Shown here: in pieces, positions 42,582 to 52,796 of the stretch
How positions within the stretch are numbered: the first letter of the stretch is position 1
Layout: every line of letters starts with the position of its first letter
Source: JADGRB01 sp963835825
Lineage (GTDB): Bacteria > Myxococcota_A > Polyangia > Fen-1088
NCBI GenBank assembly: GCA_963835825.1
Contig: CAWIGZ010000001.1
Coordinates: 1,240,001 to 1,304,000, forward strand
DNA length: 64,000 nucleotides
Reading direction: 5' to 3'
Notes under the pieces: model-generated
The model's database searches: none
The model's input: the letters and a program-made list of their open reading frames with translations, nothing else
What the model was told of the DNA's origin: nothing
Position numbers and translations under genes: made by a program

Positions 42582-43184
42582 TCAGCCACGGTCAGCGCCG
42601 CCGTCCGAGCGCAGTGCCGTCGCCCCCGGACACTTCGACGCGCACTGGTCATAGGGCGGCGGGAGCGCGGAAAAGTCAGGACAGGTGAACGCGTTATAGA
42701 GTCCCGAGACACAGGTCGCGCAGTCCGTAGTCAAACCAGCCGTGAAGGTTGCGCAGGCCGACTCGCAGGCTGTCTGAGCGTCCTGCCCGGAGCAGCCGCA
42801 CAGGGCGCTGCAGAGGCTTCCGGCGCACGCCTGTGTGACGAGGCAGGGGGGCGAAGCCAAGTCGGTAAGCAGGTTGGCGCTGCAGGCATCAGCGTTCAGC
42901 TTGTTCGCGCAGGAGTTGGAATCACCTACCGTCGCCGGGCAAGTGGGGGACCACGTCAACGTCAGGCAGGTGTCGGGCGTGTCTACCATTGCCGTTGCGC
43001 CATTAGGGCATTTCACGAGGCCGGTTCCGTTCGCCGCCTCGTCTGCGCAAAGCTGCATCATCTGTGATGGCGTGAGGTCGACGAGCTTCGTCGAAGGATC
43101 AAGCCGGCTGCTGCTGCAGCCTGTCCACAGAAGCGTGCCCAGCACCATTAACGACCGCGCAGCTGCCGACCTGAGGTTCTTCAC
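42582..43184 (-). CDS. Cys-rich lipoprotein, unknown function
   Basis: 200 residues. Lipobox WTGC at Cys23. The mature part is helical with about 18 cysteines (SQMMQLCADEAANG, CLVTQACAGSLCSALCGCSG, CESACATFTAGLTTDCATCV), and the closing PPPYDQCASKCPG. No known family; the ordered cysteine pairs suggest a stable extracellular fold. Confidence 0.7.
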   Translation of the reverse strand: MKNLRSAAARSLMVLGTLLWTGCSSSRLDPSTKLVDLTPSQMMQLCADEAANGTGLVKCPNGATAMVDTPDTCLTLTWSPTCPATVGDSNSCANKLNADACSANLLTDLASPPCLVTQACAGSLCSALCGCSGQDAQTACESACATFTAGLTTDCATCVSGLYNAFTCPDFSALPPPYDQCASKCPGATALRSDGGADRG

Positions 43185-43264
43185 CGCACTGGATTCTATC
43201 GATTCATGGGTTGTCGACCATCCCCGTCTGCCAGCCCCGACACGACGAGTTTCTCGGGCCTCGA

Positions 43265-43984
43265 TTAGCGCATGCAGCGAACCGAATAGCCCATCGGCAA
43301 TTGGCTCTGACCGCCCGTCGAAGCCGCGTCGGTAGCAGACACGTCCCAGAACCAGGCGGTCGCCGGCAACGAGAGCAGCGTGTCGTCAGAGCACCACCAG
43401 AAGGCGTATCGACCCATGTAGACGAACGACCCGTCGAGAAAGCGAGCCCCTGCCGGGCGGGCCGAGAAGCCTGATTGGTTCGTGGCGCCGGCGTTGGGGG
43501 CCTGCCAGCGCGTCGTTCCCGGCTCTTTCATGCGCCCACCCGCCACGCCCTTGCCGCCCTCCGTGCTCACGAGGAGGGCCCAGTTGTCGCTGGACGGGAT
43601 CGACCACCCCACGGGACAGAGCGTCTTCTTATCGACGGCGTTCCAGTTGTAGAGGGCACCGTAGATGTCCTTGTTGGCGATGTCGTTGTCAAACCAGCTG
43701 TACGCGTCCGACGACAGACTGGCCCAGGTGGACATGTCGGTCACGTTGGGTATCGGGGTCCCGTCGTTGTAGGTCGTCGTCTTCAGGTTCTCGACCATCC
43801 ATTCCTGCTGACCGATGGTGATGGTCGGGTAAACGTTCCCCTCGACGTCGGTGATGCTCCCGGTGGGCATGGGAATCGGGGGCGGGGTGAGCGCCTGTTG
43901 GGCTCCGCAGGAGGTGCAGGCCGAGGCCAGCACCGCGGCGAGCATTCCCCTCGCCGGCCCTCGAAATATCGCGCGCGTCCGCAT
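43265..43984 (-). CDS. lipoprotein with Fibrobacter major paralogous domain
   Basis: 239 residues. Signal with lipobox SAC or SC near residue 22-26. The domain opens DVEGNVYPTITIGQQEWMVE and contains NLKTTTYNDGTPIPNVTD, YGALYNWNAV, CPVGWSIPSS and the closing YSVRCMR, which are the hallmarks of the FISUMP (Fib_succ_major) family seen in surface proteins of Fibrobacter and Bacteroidota. Presence in a myxobacterial genome points to lateral spread of the domain. Confidence 0.85.
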   Translation of the reverse strand: MRTRAIFRGPARGMLAAVLASACTSCGAQQALTPPPIPMPTGSITDVEGNVYPTITIGQQEWMVENLKTTTYNDGTPIPNVTDMSTWASLSSDAYSWFDNDIANKDIYGALYNWNAVDKKTLCPVGWSIPSSDNWALLVSTEGGKGVAGGRMKEPGTTRWQAPNAGATNQSGFSARPAGARFLDGSFVYMGRYAFWWCSDDTLLSLPATAWFWDVSATDAASTGGQSQLPMGYSVRCMR

Positions 43985-44144
43985 GGCTCAATCCGATCGC
44001 AGGTTGCCCCGGGGCCTACAGCTCCGGAGGACTATACGCCGCCCTCCACGGACCGCTCGGTCGCCTTGACCGCTCGGTCGCCTTAGGGAATGCCGCTTAT
44101 TGGAACGAGGTTCCCGGTGCCCAGATTGCACGCCGAGGTGACGC

Positions 44145-46068
44145 ATGTCGGGTCGATGGGCGACGGTGATCGCGGGGATGATTGGCCTCGGGCTCGGCTG
44201 CCGGGCAACGAGTCACGGTGAGGCGTCGCTGGCCGATCAGGATCCGCCCGACGCGGGTGGCGTGATGGCCGGCGGCGACGCCGGCGCCGGCGGCCCCTCC
44301 GGTGCGGGTGGCGCCGGTGGGTCGACGAGCGCAACGGCCTCCCCCTCGACGTTCCCGTCGCCCGCCACCGCGTTCGCACCCGGCAGCATCTGCGAGGCCA
44401 ACGGCGACTGCTGGTACTCACCGCTGCCGACGGGCGATTTCTGGGAGGCGGTGGCCAGCGCCGGGCGCACCGATCTCTGGATCGGCGGGCAGAGCAGCAA
44501 CGTCCTGCACCTCAACGGCGGACACTGGACCGCGGTGCAGACGCCGCTGGTCGAGACGACCGCCATCTGGGGGGCGGCGGCCAACGACGTCTGGTTCGGC
44601 GGCCGCTTCGGCCCTTCGTTCGTCGCGGCGCTCGCCCACTGGGATGGACAGGCGATCACCGTGACCACGCAGATCCCCTCCGACTTCGAGATCGCCGACC
44701 TCTGGGGGACCGACGCCAACAACGTCTACGCCGTCGGGTTCGGAAGCGCCCTGCACTGGGACGGACAGAGCTGGACCCCCATCGCCGGCGTCGTGGGATC
44801 CAGTGTCTCCGGCAGCGGACCTGACGACGTCTGGACGGGCGCCGACGATGGGCTGCGGCACTTCGACGGCACGACCTGGACCACGCTCCCGGACTTCAGC
44901 GGCGTGTTCGTCCAAGATCTGGTGGTCGCGGCCCGCAACGACGTCTTCGCGGTCGTCGTCAGCAACGGCATCACGGACATCGAGCACTTCGATGGCCAAT
45001 CATGGTCGGTGAGCTTCGAGCTGCCGCCCCTGACGACGAGCAGCGCCACCGTGACCAGCATCGGCGCCAGTGGCCCGGGCGACGTCTGGGCCGGCGGGAC
45101 CCGCTTCGATCCGACCAACGACCGCGGCTACCTCGTCCACTTCGACGGCGCCGCCTGGACGGTCGCGCCCGAGGCGCCCGAGCCGGTCCAGGACGTGGTG
45201 TTCGCGCCCGGGTTCGGCGACGTGGCGGTCGGCCAGCAGGGCGGCTTCGACCACCTGAGCGCCACGCCCGCCCTGGCCGTCACCGACGAGCGCAGTGGGC
45301 CGTCACAGAACCTGACCGGCGTCTGGGGGAGCTCACCGGCGGACATGTGGGCGGTGGGGCGCGCCGGCTCGGTCCTGCACTTCGACGGCACCGCGGTCGA
45401 GATCGCTCCCCAGCGGCGTCACCGAGGATCTGGTCGACGTCTGGGGCACCGCGCCCGACGACGTCTGGATCGTCGGCAACGCGGGAACGGCCCTCCACTT
45501 CGACGGCGCGGCGCTCACCAAGATCGCGACGGGCACGACGGCGAATCTGCTGGCCGTGTTCACGGCCGCGCGCGGCGACGTCTGGATGGGCGGTCAAGCG
45601 TCGACGTTGCTGCACGTCCAGGGTGGGGCGGCGACGCCGGTGGCGCTGGCCCAGTCCTCCGGGTCACCGCTGGCCGTCCTCGATCTCCACGGCCTGTCGG
45701 CGAGCGACGTCTGGCTCTCCGGCGGCGTCGACTCCGGGAACGGCTTCTTCCAGCCGCCGGGCTTCACCGCGCACTTCGACGGCACCAACTGGTCGCCGGT
45801 CGAGTTTCAGCCAACCTCGGGGTTCCCGTTTCACCGCATCTGGGAGCTGGCGCCCAACGACGTCTGGGTCCTCACCCAGGCGGTGTTTCGGGACATCGTC
45901 GACTACTGGCACTTCGACGGAACGGGCTGGACGGACCAGGCCATGCCTCCCTCGGCCGCGACGTTCATGTACCCCGAGCCGGGAGCCGCGCTCGGCAGCT
46001 TCGTGTTCGGACCGCACGACCGCTGGATCGTCGGCCTGCTCGGAACCTGGGAGCGCAACACCCAGTGA
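44145..46068 (+). CDS. beta-propeller surface lipoprotein 3, frameshifted
   Basis: Lipobox LGC, Asp/Gly linker, the signature CEANGDCWYSPLPTGDFW and about ten propeller blades, a third member of the family at 33673 and 35850. The frame breaks in the CCCC run at 45408-45411: removing one C gives EIAPSGVTEDLVDVWGTAPD and restores the frame to the stop at 46068 (GLLGTWERNTQ). Either a true frameshift or a base-calling error; with it fixed the protein has about 640 residues and is complete. Confidence 0.8.
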
Positions 46069-46155
46069 GGCCGTCGCGGCTCCGCGGGCTCTCGTGACCG
46101 GGACTCCGCGGCGACTCGCGCATTTCGTCGGGATGAGACAAGATTGGCCCCACGG

Positions 46156-47638
46156 ATGGAGCTGGAGTCTCATCTCAAGACTATCGCCGAGGCGTTCGAC
46201 GGTGGTCTCGATCCGGTCGTCGTCGTCCACGAGGGCTCCGTGCTCTACGCCAATGGGGCGGCCCGCCGTCGCTGGCCGGACCACCCTTCGATCGCCTCTC
46301 TCGCCCCACTGGGAGAACCGCTGGCCCGCGCGCTTTTGCCCGGCGAACCGGCACGATTCCAATGGGGCGACAGCTCTCCGGCCGGCGTCCGGTCCTGGTA
46401 CGCATCGACCGTATCGCCCATCCGCGACGGGCAACGGGTCGTGGCCTGGCTGTGCGTCTCGACGGAAGTGACGGAGCTCAAGCGGAGCGAGGAGCGCTTG
46501 CTGCGCGCCGAAAAGCTGATGGTCGACACGCAGGGCGTCGCCCATCTCGGCACCTGGGAGTGGGATCTCGAGTGAGCCGCATGCGTTCTGGTCGGCGGAG
46601 CTCTTTCGCATCTACGGGCTGACCCCCGAGACCTACACGCCCAGTTACGACGCCTACCTCACGATGGTGCACCCGGACGATCGGCAGCGGGTCATGGACG
46701 CGACCAATCGCGTCTTCCACGAGCACATTCCGTACTCCCACGACGAGCGGATCTTCCGGCCGGACGGCTCGATGCGGTACCTGCACACCTGGGCCCATCC
46801 CATCGTCGACGACCAGGGCAAGTTGCGCCGCCTGGTGGGCGTCTGCCAGGACATCACCGAGCTCAAGGAGGTCGAGCAGAAGGTGCGGGAGATGAACGCC
46901 GACCTCGAGCGTCGGGTCGGCGAGCGCACCCGCCAGCTCGAAACCTCGATGCGAGACCTCGAATCGTTCAATGCCATGATCAGCCACGATCTCCGCGCGC
47001 CCCTCAACGTGATCGAATTGGCGGCCACGTCGATCGGCCGGCTCGAGCCTCATCGTCCGGAGGCGGACCGGGCGACAGAACGTATCCGGCGCGCCGTCGG
47101 ACAGATGACGATGCTGATCGACGACCTTCTCGGTTTCGCTCGAATCGGCGAAGCGACCCTGGACTGGACCGCCCTCGACGTTACGGCGATGACGCGAGAG
47201 ATTGTGGCGGATCTCAGGCGATCCTCGCCGGCACGCACCGTCCGCGTCGACATCGAGGACGGGATGACGTGCTTCGGCGACCCGGGTTTGATGCGGGCCG
47301 CCCTTCAGAACCTCCTCGACAATGCCTGGAAGTACACGTCTCGGGTCGAGAGTCCGAGGATCGCCGTCGCGACGACGAATGAGCACGGTCCGCGCGTGCT
47401 CATCGTGAGCGACAACGGGGCAGGGTTCGACATGAACGACGCCGACCGGCTGTTCCGGCCGTTCCAGCGCCTGCACTCCGAGCGTGAGTTCTCCGGGACC
47501 GGCGTGGGCCTGGCCTCCGTGCAGAGAATCCTCGAGCGGCACGGCGCCCGCATCTGGGCGGAAGGCACGCCCGGCCAGGGCGCCAGGTTCTTCGTCGAGC
47601 TCCCTGGCTCCCCGCCGGGCGTCACCCCGGCGCGCTGA
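46156..47638 (+). CDS. PAS sensor histidine kinase, frameshifted
   Basis: Starts at ATG 46156. First PAS domain (VLYANGAARRRWPDHP), second PAS (EPHAFWSAELFRIYGLTPET, VHPDDRQRVMDATNRVFHEH), coiled coil LEKVEQ-like linker, HisKA with MISHDLRAPLNVIE, HATPase with NLLDNAWKYTS, SDNGAGFDM and GTGVGLASV. The frame breaks at about 46571-46577 (WEWDLE then stop); a one-base shift restores reading. Without the shift the kinase half has no PAS. The last 210 coding bases and 80 bases of flank are duplicated at 29620. Confidence 0.82.
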
Positions 47639-47758
47639 GATCTCGCCGCGCCGGACGCGCGAGCTCGCGAACCCATGCCGATCCCTTCGTCATAGGTACA
47701 GGTCGAGAGAGGAGCCGCCTTCGCGACGACCCTGACCGCGGCGGCGTTTGTCGCGCGT

Positions 47759-49283
47759 TCAGTCGCCCCTCCGCCGATAGACGGTGAAGGTTCCGAAGCG
47801 GTCGGGCGGGGCGTAGTGGGCCCGCAGAGCTCGCGCCAGCACGGGGTACGTGTCAGCGGCGAACTCGGCACCGGCGCCATCGACGATCAGCGCCGGCGGC
47901 GACCGGGCCAGGTCGTGCAAAAAGAGGCGCCAGGCTTCCCGACTTTCGAAGGGCCGAGTGTCGGCGCGGGTCGTTCCCGGCAGGGCGTAGCGGGTCCCGA
48001 AGATCCGTCCGGTGAGGGAGTTGTTGAAGGCGAACCGGGTCGCGAAACGCCGGCCGCTCTGGAAGGCGAGCTCGGCCGGCGCCGACCAGAGGAGGATCTC
48101 CCGCGTCAGGGGTCGTCCCGGCCTCGACCGCCGCGAGCGTGGCCGCGAATCCGCCGGGCTCACGCCTCGTCCGCGCGCGCACGCTGTTGATCGCGGTGAA
48201 CGTGAACAGCGTGAGGATCATCGCCGTGGGCACGAAGCGGAGCCATCGCCGGTCGCGCCGGGGCAGGTGCAGGAATCCCCACGCGGCCACCAGGGCGAGG
48301 AACGGTACGGCCTGCAGGAAATAATGTCCGTAGAAGCGGCTGCCGGTGCGGTAGGCCAGCAGCGCGGTCAAGAGCTGCAGGAAGACGAAGCGCAACCGGG
48401 TGCGGTGAGGCTCGCGCGTCGACCGCCACAGCAGGGCGACGCGTGTCCCGAGGATCAGGAGGGGAAACTGGGCGCCGACCACCAGCGCGATCCGCGCGAG
48501 CAGCCGGCAGCTCACCGTCGCCTCACCGATCCTGACGTAGCTCAGGTTGCCGCGCACGGCCCAGAGCCAGAGATCTCCCACCGTACCGCGCGCCCAAAAG
48601 TAGGCGGCGGCGATCGCCAGCGGTGCGGCGAACCCGGTGACCATCCGAAACGTCGCGCCGACCCGCTCGCGCCGCGGAAGAGGGCTCCGCCAGAGGAAGA
48701 GCAAGATCCCCAGCAGCGCGGCGGCGGCCGGGAGGCGGTAAAGGCTGGCGATCCCGATGAGGGTACCCGCCGCCCAGAAGGTGCCCCGGCGGGATCGCTC
48801 GAGATCGCGCGCCAAAAGCACGAGCGCGCCGAGGATGAAGGGGTTCGCGAAGATCTCGGTGTTCGGCGCCGCGAAGTCCTCGGCCAGACCGCACGTCGCG
48901 GCCAGCGAGAAGAACAGCCCGGCCACCATGCCCGTGCGGGCGCCGAAAAGGAGCCGGCCGAGGGCGGCGACGAGGACCGCGGACGTCAATTGCGCGACGA
49001 TGGTGAGCGCCTTCATCGCGCCAGCTCCCATCGGTCCGAACATTCGAAACACGACGGCGAAGGTTGCGTAGATGAGCGGCGGCTTGTTGTCGACCGCGTC
49101 CCGGTAGAGCAGCGCGCCGGCGTTCAACTTCTGGGCGACGAGAACGTAAGTGGCGTCGTCGTTGACGAAGGCCTGGAGAAACGCCGGCGCGGTGCCGACA
49201 ACGAGCGCGATCACGGCGAGCGCGACCAGGCGACGGCGCGACGATGGACGGGCAACGGTCGAGCGACGGCGAAACGCGAACAT
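47759..49283 (-). CDS. integral membrane glycosyltransferase, frameshifted
   Basis: About 505 residues if the frame is restored. Ten or more hydrophobic segments, and near the N-terminus FVNDDATYVLVAQKLNAGAL, DAVDNKPPLIYATFAVV: the acidic first-loop pattern (ND..., ..D..KPPL) of GT39/ArnT/PMT-like enzymes that move sugars from polyprenyl phosphate carriers. Near 48113 the frame changes (AAVEAGT | PLTREILLWSAPAEL) and then runs to FGTFTVYRRRGD, the usual soluble tail. One extra base explains it. Ends 30 bases upstream of nothing else in its operon; downstream of module 2. Confidence 0.78.
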
Positions 49284-49364
49284 GGTGCTCTCCTGTGACC
49301 GGCGCGGTGCCGGGGCGGGGCGAGGTGGCGTGTCAGTCGCCCGAGAGGGGGCGATGACGGACGG

Positions 49365-50243
49365 CTAGGGATCTCGGAGGTGGGCGTCGGCGCCGCGGCG
49401 GAAGACCTCGATCAGCTGCAGCGCCTCCTGCCGGCGGTAGCCGCCCCGTTCGCCGTCGGCGAAGGGCCGGAGCGCGGCGATCGCCTCCTCGGGGCGCCCC
49501 AGGTGCCCGAGGGCGATTGCCCGGTTGTAGCGCGCTTCGAGGGCCAGTGGGCCGGGGCCCGCGGCGAGGTAGTGGTCCCAGGCCTCGAGCGCCGCCGCGT
49601 AGTCCCGCTCCACGAAGTGCAGCCGGTGGGCCTCGCGGTAGAGGGCGAGCAAGGCGTGCGTCTCGGCCACCCCTTCGGTGGCGGGCGCGGCAACGGCGGG
49701 GGAGTCTGCGTTCGGGGCATCCGCGCGGATGCTCGACTCCACGGGCCGCGGGCGCTCCGACGAGGGTGGTCTTCCATGGGAGGCACGGCGCGAGGGTGCG
49801 GTCGGCGGGGCGGACGCTGGCGCGACGGTCTTCGCCGCGACGGCGGTGGTCGCCGGCGCGGTCAGACGACGGCACGCCTCGCCGCCGACGTCACGCTTCG
49901 AGACCGGCGCCCGGCGCGGCGCCGGAGCCGCCTGCCGGGCGCGCGAGACCAGGCGTTTGACCGCTGCCACCGCCGCCCGGGCGGCGGGCTGCAGGCGACC
50001 GGTGGCAGCTCCCCACACCGTCGCGCCGCAAAGGCCGAGCGCCAGTTGCAGGGCGCCGATGGCCATCCACCGGCGAACGGCGCGTGCGCGGCGGACGCCG
50101 GTGGCGATGCGGAGCCAGGTGTGCTCGCGCCCCCACACGGCGTCGTCGCCGATTGGCGCGCCCGACGTCCCGGCGAGGACCTCCTCGCGTCGCCAGGCGC
50201 GGATCGAGCGTGCGAGCACGTCGTTTTCGGGGCCCGCCTTCAC
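49365..50243 (-). CDS. membrane anti-sigma-like protein with TPR C-terminus (module 2)
   Basis: 292 residues from GTG 50243, which overlaps the sigma-factor stop. N-terminal cytoplasmic part with VLARSIRAWRREEVLAG, one membrane helix (WMAIGALQLALGLCGATVWG), a long Ala/Pro/Arg linker, and TPR-like repeats (YREAHRLHFVERDYAAALEA, LEARYNRAIALGHLGRPEEA). Same layout as the protein at 30486. Its role as sigma-factor partner is inferred from position and architecture. Confidence 0.72.
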   Translation of the reverse strand: MKAGPENDVLARSIRAWRREEVLAGTSGAPIGDDAVWGREHTWLRIATGVRRARAVRRWMAIGALQLALGLCGATVWGAATGRLQPAARAAVAAVKRLVSRARQAAPAPRRAPVSKRDVGGEACRRLTAPATTAVAAKTVAPASAPPTAPSRRASHGRPPSSERPRPVESSIRADAPNADSPAVAAPATEGVAETHALLALYREAHRLHFVERDYAAALEAWDHYLAAGPGPLALEARYNRAIALGHLGRPEEAIAALRPFADGERGGYRRQEALQLIEVFRRGADAHLRDP

Positions 50244-50872
50244 GTGGACTCTCCTTTCTCGTGCCAGGCCGCGAGCAGGCGCCGCAGGGTCCGGCGCGCT
50301 TTGAAGAGGCGCGCGCGGATGTTGGCGTCGGTGGTGCCGGCGATCCGGGCCGCCTCTGCGGACGAGCGATTCTCGATCTCGCACAGCACGAAGGCCACGC
50401 GCTGGTCGATGGGCAGCTCGTCCAGAGCCGCGACCAGCGCCCGGGCCAGGTGACGGCCTTCGACGGCGTCGCCCGGGCTGACGGAGGCCGAGCGTGGTTC
50501 GAGCATCAGGCGCTGCTGGACGCGACGCCGGCGCACCGCCGTGCGCAGGTGCAGCTTCACGTGATTGACGGCGATCGAGAACAGGAAGTGGCGCAGGGAG
50601 GCCTCCCCGCGGAACCGCCGGGCCGCGCGGGGGAGGGCGACGAACACTTCGTGCACCAGATCCTCGGCCGCCTCGCGCTCGCCGATCAGCCGCTGCGCGA
50701 ACGCGCGGACGCCGTCGTGGTGCCGCAGGTAGACCTCACGGATTGCCGCTTCCTCGCCGGCGGCGAGGCGGGCCATCGAAAGCTGCTCGTCCGCGCGGCC
50801 CACCGGGGGTGGATCCTCGGCGTCAGCCGCGACGACGGCCGGCATCACCGGCTCGCGGAGGGCGGTGCTCAC
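50240..50872 (-). CDS. ECF-type sigma factor (module 2)
   Basis: 210 residues from GTG 50872, overlapping the barrel gene stop by four bases. Region 2: YLRHHDGVRAFAQRLIGERE, AAEDLVHEVFVALPRAARRF; region 4: LDELPIDQRVAFVLCEIENR, SSAEAARIAGTTDANIRARL. Paralogous to the sigma factor at 31253. Probably controls its own operon and other envelope genes. Confidence 0.9.
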   Translation of the reverse strand: MSTALREPVMPAVVAADAEDPPPVGRADEQLSMARLAAGEEAAIREVYLRHHDGVRAFAQRLIGEREAAEDLVHEVFVALPRAARRFRGEASLRHFLFSIAVNHVKLHLRTAVRRRRVQQRLMLEPRSASVSPGDAVEGRHLARALVAALDELPIDQRVAFVLCEIENRSSAEAARIAGTTDANIRARLFKARRTLRRLLAAWHEKGEST

Positions 50873-51837
50873 AGCCGCACCCCCGCGAAGAGCTCCAGCT
50901 GACTGTCGTTGATGGGGACGTGATAGAGGTGCGTCGTGAGCGCGTAGCCGCCGCCGGCGAACAGCGTGAGCCGCGGGCGGGGCGGAAACGCGATGTGCGC
51001 CCGCACGCGCGAGATGAGGCGATCCATCGTGTACCCGCTGGGGGGACCGCTCCCACCCACCAGGTAGGTGGTGCCGAGATTGACGCCGCACTCGAGTTGA
51101 AAACAGGCGCGCGCCGCGCCCAGGGCGAGCCCGGCCCCCGCCAGCGGCCCCCCGTTCTCGACGTGCGCAGAGAGGCTGGCGAGCGCATAGAGATGCCGCC
51201 CCGCCAGCCGCACGCCGACGTTCATCAGAGTGAGGTTGCTGGTCCATGCCTCGGTGTCGATTCGGGCCAGCGCCGGCGAAGCAAAATGGAACCAGCGGCT
51301 CAACAAGGTGGCGTCGGTCGGCGGCGCCGCGGGCGGCTCCCAGGTGCTCTCGGCGGCGAACGCCGGTGACGGCAGCGTCTCCCCGAGGAGCTCCGCGGCT
51401 TGATTGCGGGCCAGGTTCCCCGCCAGCAAGACGGCCAGCTCCGCCGCCTCACCCGACCTGGCCGGCGCCGCGACGGTGCGGGTCACCAGCGGACCCGCCG
51501 CCGGCGCATAGGCGACGCTCAGCGAGCCGTTGCCGGCATCGTACGCCATGCGGATGGCGCCGGCGTCGGCCGCGGAGCCGAGATTGGCATCGAGCACGAC
51601 CGGCGCGCGCAGTTCCTTGGCCAGCCGTTCGCAGAGCGCACCCGGCTCGACGATCCGCCGCAGGTCGCCCAAGACCAGCAGGCGCAGCGGCGACGACGGC
51701 GCCGCCTGCGGGAGCGGCGCATCTGCCGGCCGGACGGTGGCCGCCGATCCGGTCAACGCCGCCAACGTTGTGGCGACACAAATAAAGGACCGGGCCGCCC
51801 GAGGCCCCGCGCCGATCCCGAAGTGAGTCGCCGACAT
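50869..51837 (-). CDS. outer-membrane barrel protein with periplasmic N-domain (module 2)
   Basis: 322 residues. Signal peptide, then a domain (about 45-155: LRLLVLGDLRRIVEPGALCE to AAELAVLLAGNLARNQAAEL), a short linker and a beta-rich C-terminal part (MNVGVRLAGRHLYALASLSA, CGVNLGTTYLVGG, LFAGGGYALTTHLYHVPIND) ending LELFAGVRL. Same order as the protein at 31852. First gene of the operon. The sequence identity between the two barrels is low; the parallel is architectural. Confidence 0.72.
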   Translation of the reverse strand: MSATHFGIGAGPRAARSFICVATTLAALTGSAATVRPADAPLPQAAPSSPLRLLVLGDLRRIVEPGALCERLAKELRAPVVLDANLGSAADAGAIRMAYDAGNGSLSVAYAPAAGPLVTRTVAAPARSGEAAELAVLLAGNLARNQAAELLGETLPSPAFAAESTWEPPAAPPTDATLLSRWFHFASPALARIDTEAWTSNLTLMNVGVRLAGRHLYALASLSAHVENGGPLAGAGLALGAARACFQLECGVNLGTTYLVGGSGPPSGYTMDRLISRVRAHIAFPPRPRLTLFAGGGYALTTHLYHVPINDSQLELFAGVRL

Positions 51838-52015
51838 TGCCCCTATGGTTGCCGGTGGGGCAGCGTTTGTGACCAGAATTCTCAATCCGCACCTCCGGCA
51901 CCGGGATTCGTTCGCCATCGAGAAGCGCCATCTCCGCCAGGAGACCCTCTGTCACGATGCCCTGAACGGGTGGCCCTTCTCGGTAAAACGCCAGGGCCGG
52001 GGTATCCTGGAGGGC

Positions 52016-52678
52016 ATGAACCACCGAGGGACGGTCTGGGCAATCGGCGTGGTTGCGGTTATCGCGGTGGGTTGCGGGTCGTCCTCGTCGGGCGCCGACG
52101 GTGGTGGCCACTGGTACACCACCTGCGGCGCTCCCGTCTGCCGGGTCTACGACGGTGGTGCGCCGGACTCCGGGGTGAGCGCCTGCACCACGGCGGAGCT
52201 GGCGGGTGCCTCGTGCAGCACGCAGGGGGCGACCTGTGATCCGGGGCAGGGGTGCGGCGTCCTCCTGCTCTGCGCCGACAAGGATCCCAAGGTCCAGACC
52301 GGCGGGTGTCCGATCTCTCGCCGGGCCGCCAAGCAGGACATTGCTTACCTCGACGACGCCGGCCTCGACGATCTGGCTGCCAAGCTCCGCGCGCTCCGGC
52401 TGGCGACCTACCGCTACAAGGACAATCCGGGGCAGCAACGGCTGGGATTCGTGATCGACGACGGCGCGGGCGCGCTGGCCGTCGACCAGCGACGCGACCA
52501 GATCGACCTGTACGCCTACATGAGCTGGGCGGTGGGCGCCCTGCAGTCGCAGATGAATCGCATCGACGCGCAGGATCGAGAAATCGCCGCGCTGAAGCGC
52601 AGCCTGGCCCATCCGGCGCCGCCGGCTCGTCATTCCGCGGGGACCGGCAGGGCCGCGGGAGCAGGTCGCCGGGAGTAG
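52016..52678 (+). CDS. lipoprotein with S74/intramolecular chaperone-like domain
   Basis: 220 residues. Lipobox VGC at Cys20, a short disulfide-rich segment (CGAPVCRVYDGG, ACTTAELAGASCSTQG, CDPGQGCG), then SRRAAKQDIAYLDDAGLDDL, LRLATYRYKDNPGQQRLGFV and DLYAYMSWAVGALQSQMNRI with a C-terminal coiled coil. The Ser-x4-Lys at the start and the RLGFV strand are the marks of the S74 self-cleaving chaperone domain of phage tail spikes, which trimerises the fibre before cutting itself off. Its use in a bacterial lipoprotein is unusual. Confidence 0.75.
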   Translation: MNHRGTVWAIGVVAVIAVGCGSSSSGADGGGHWYTTCGAPVCRVYDGGAPDSGVSACTTAELAGASCSTQGATCDPGQGCGVLLLCADKDPKVQTGGCPISRRAAKQDIAYLDDAGLDDLAAKLRALRLATYRYKDNPGQQRLGFVIDDGAGALAVDQRRDQIDLYAYMSWAVGALQSQMNRIDAQDREIAALKRSLAHPAPPARHSAGTGRAAGAGRRE

Positions 52679-52796
52679 CCGGATCGCCGAGATCCTCGCG
52701 CTGTTCGACGGGCTCTACAAGCTCGGCGTTCATCCCAGTGAATCGACCCGTCCGCAAGGTGCGCCCGACGCTGGGCCTTGATACCGTCGGCCCCGC

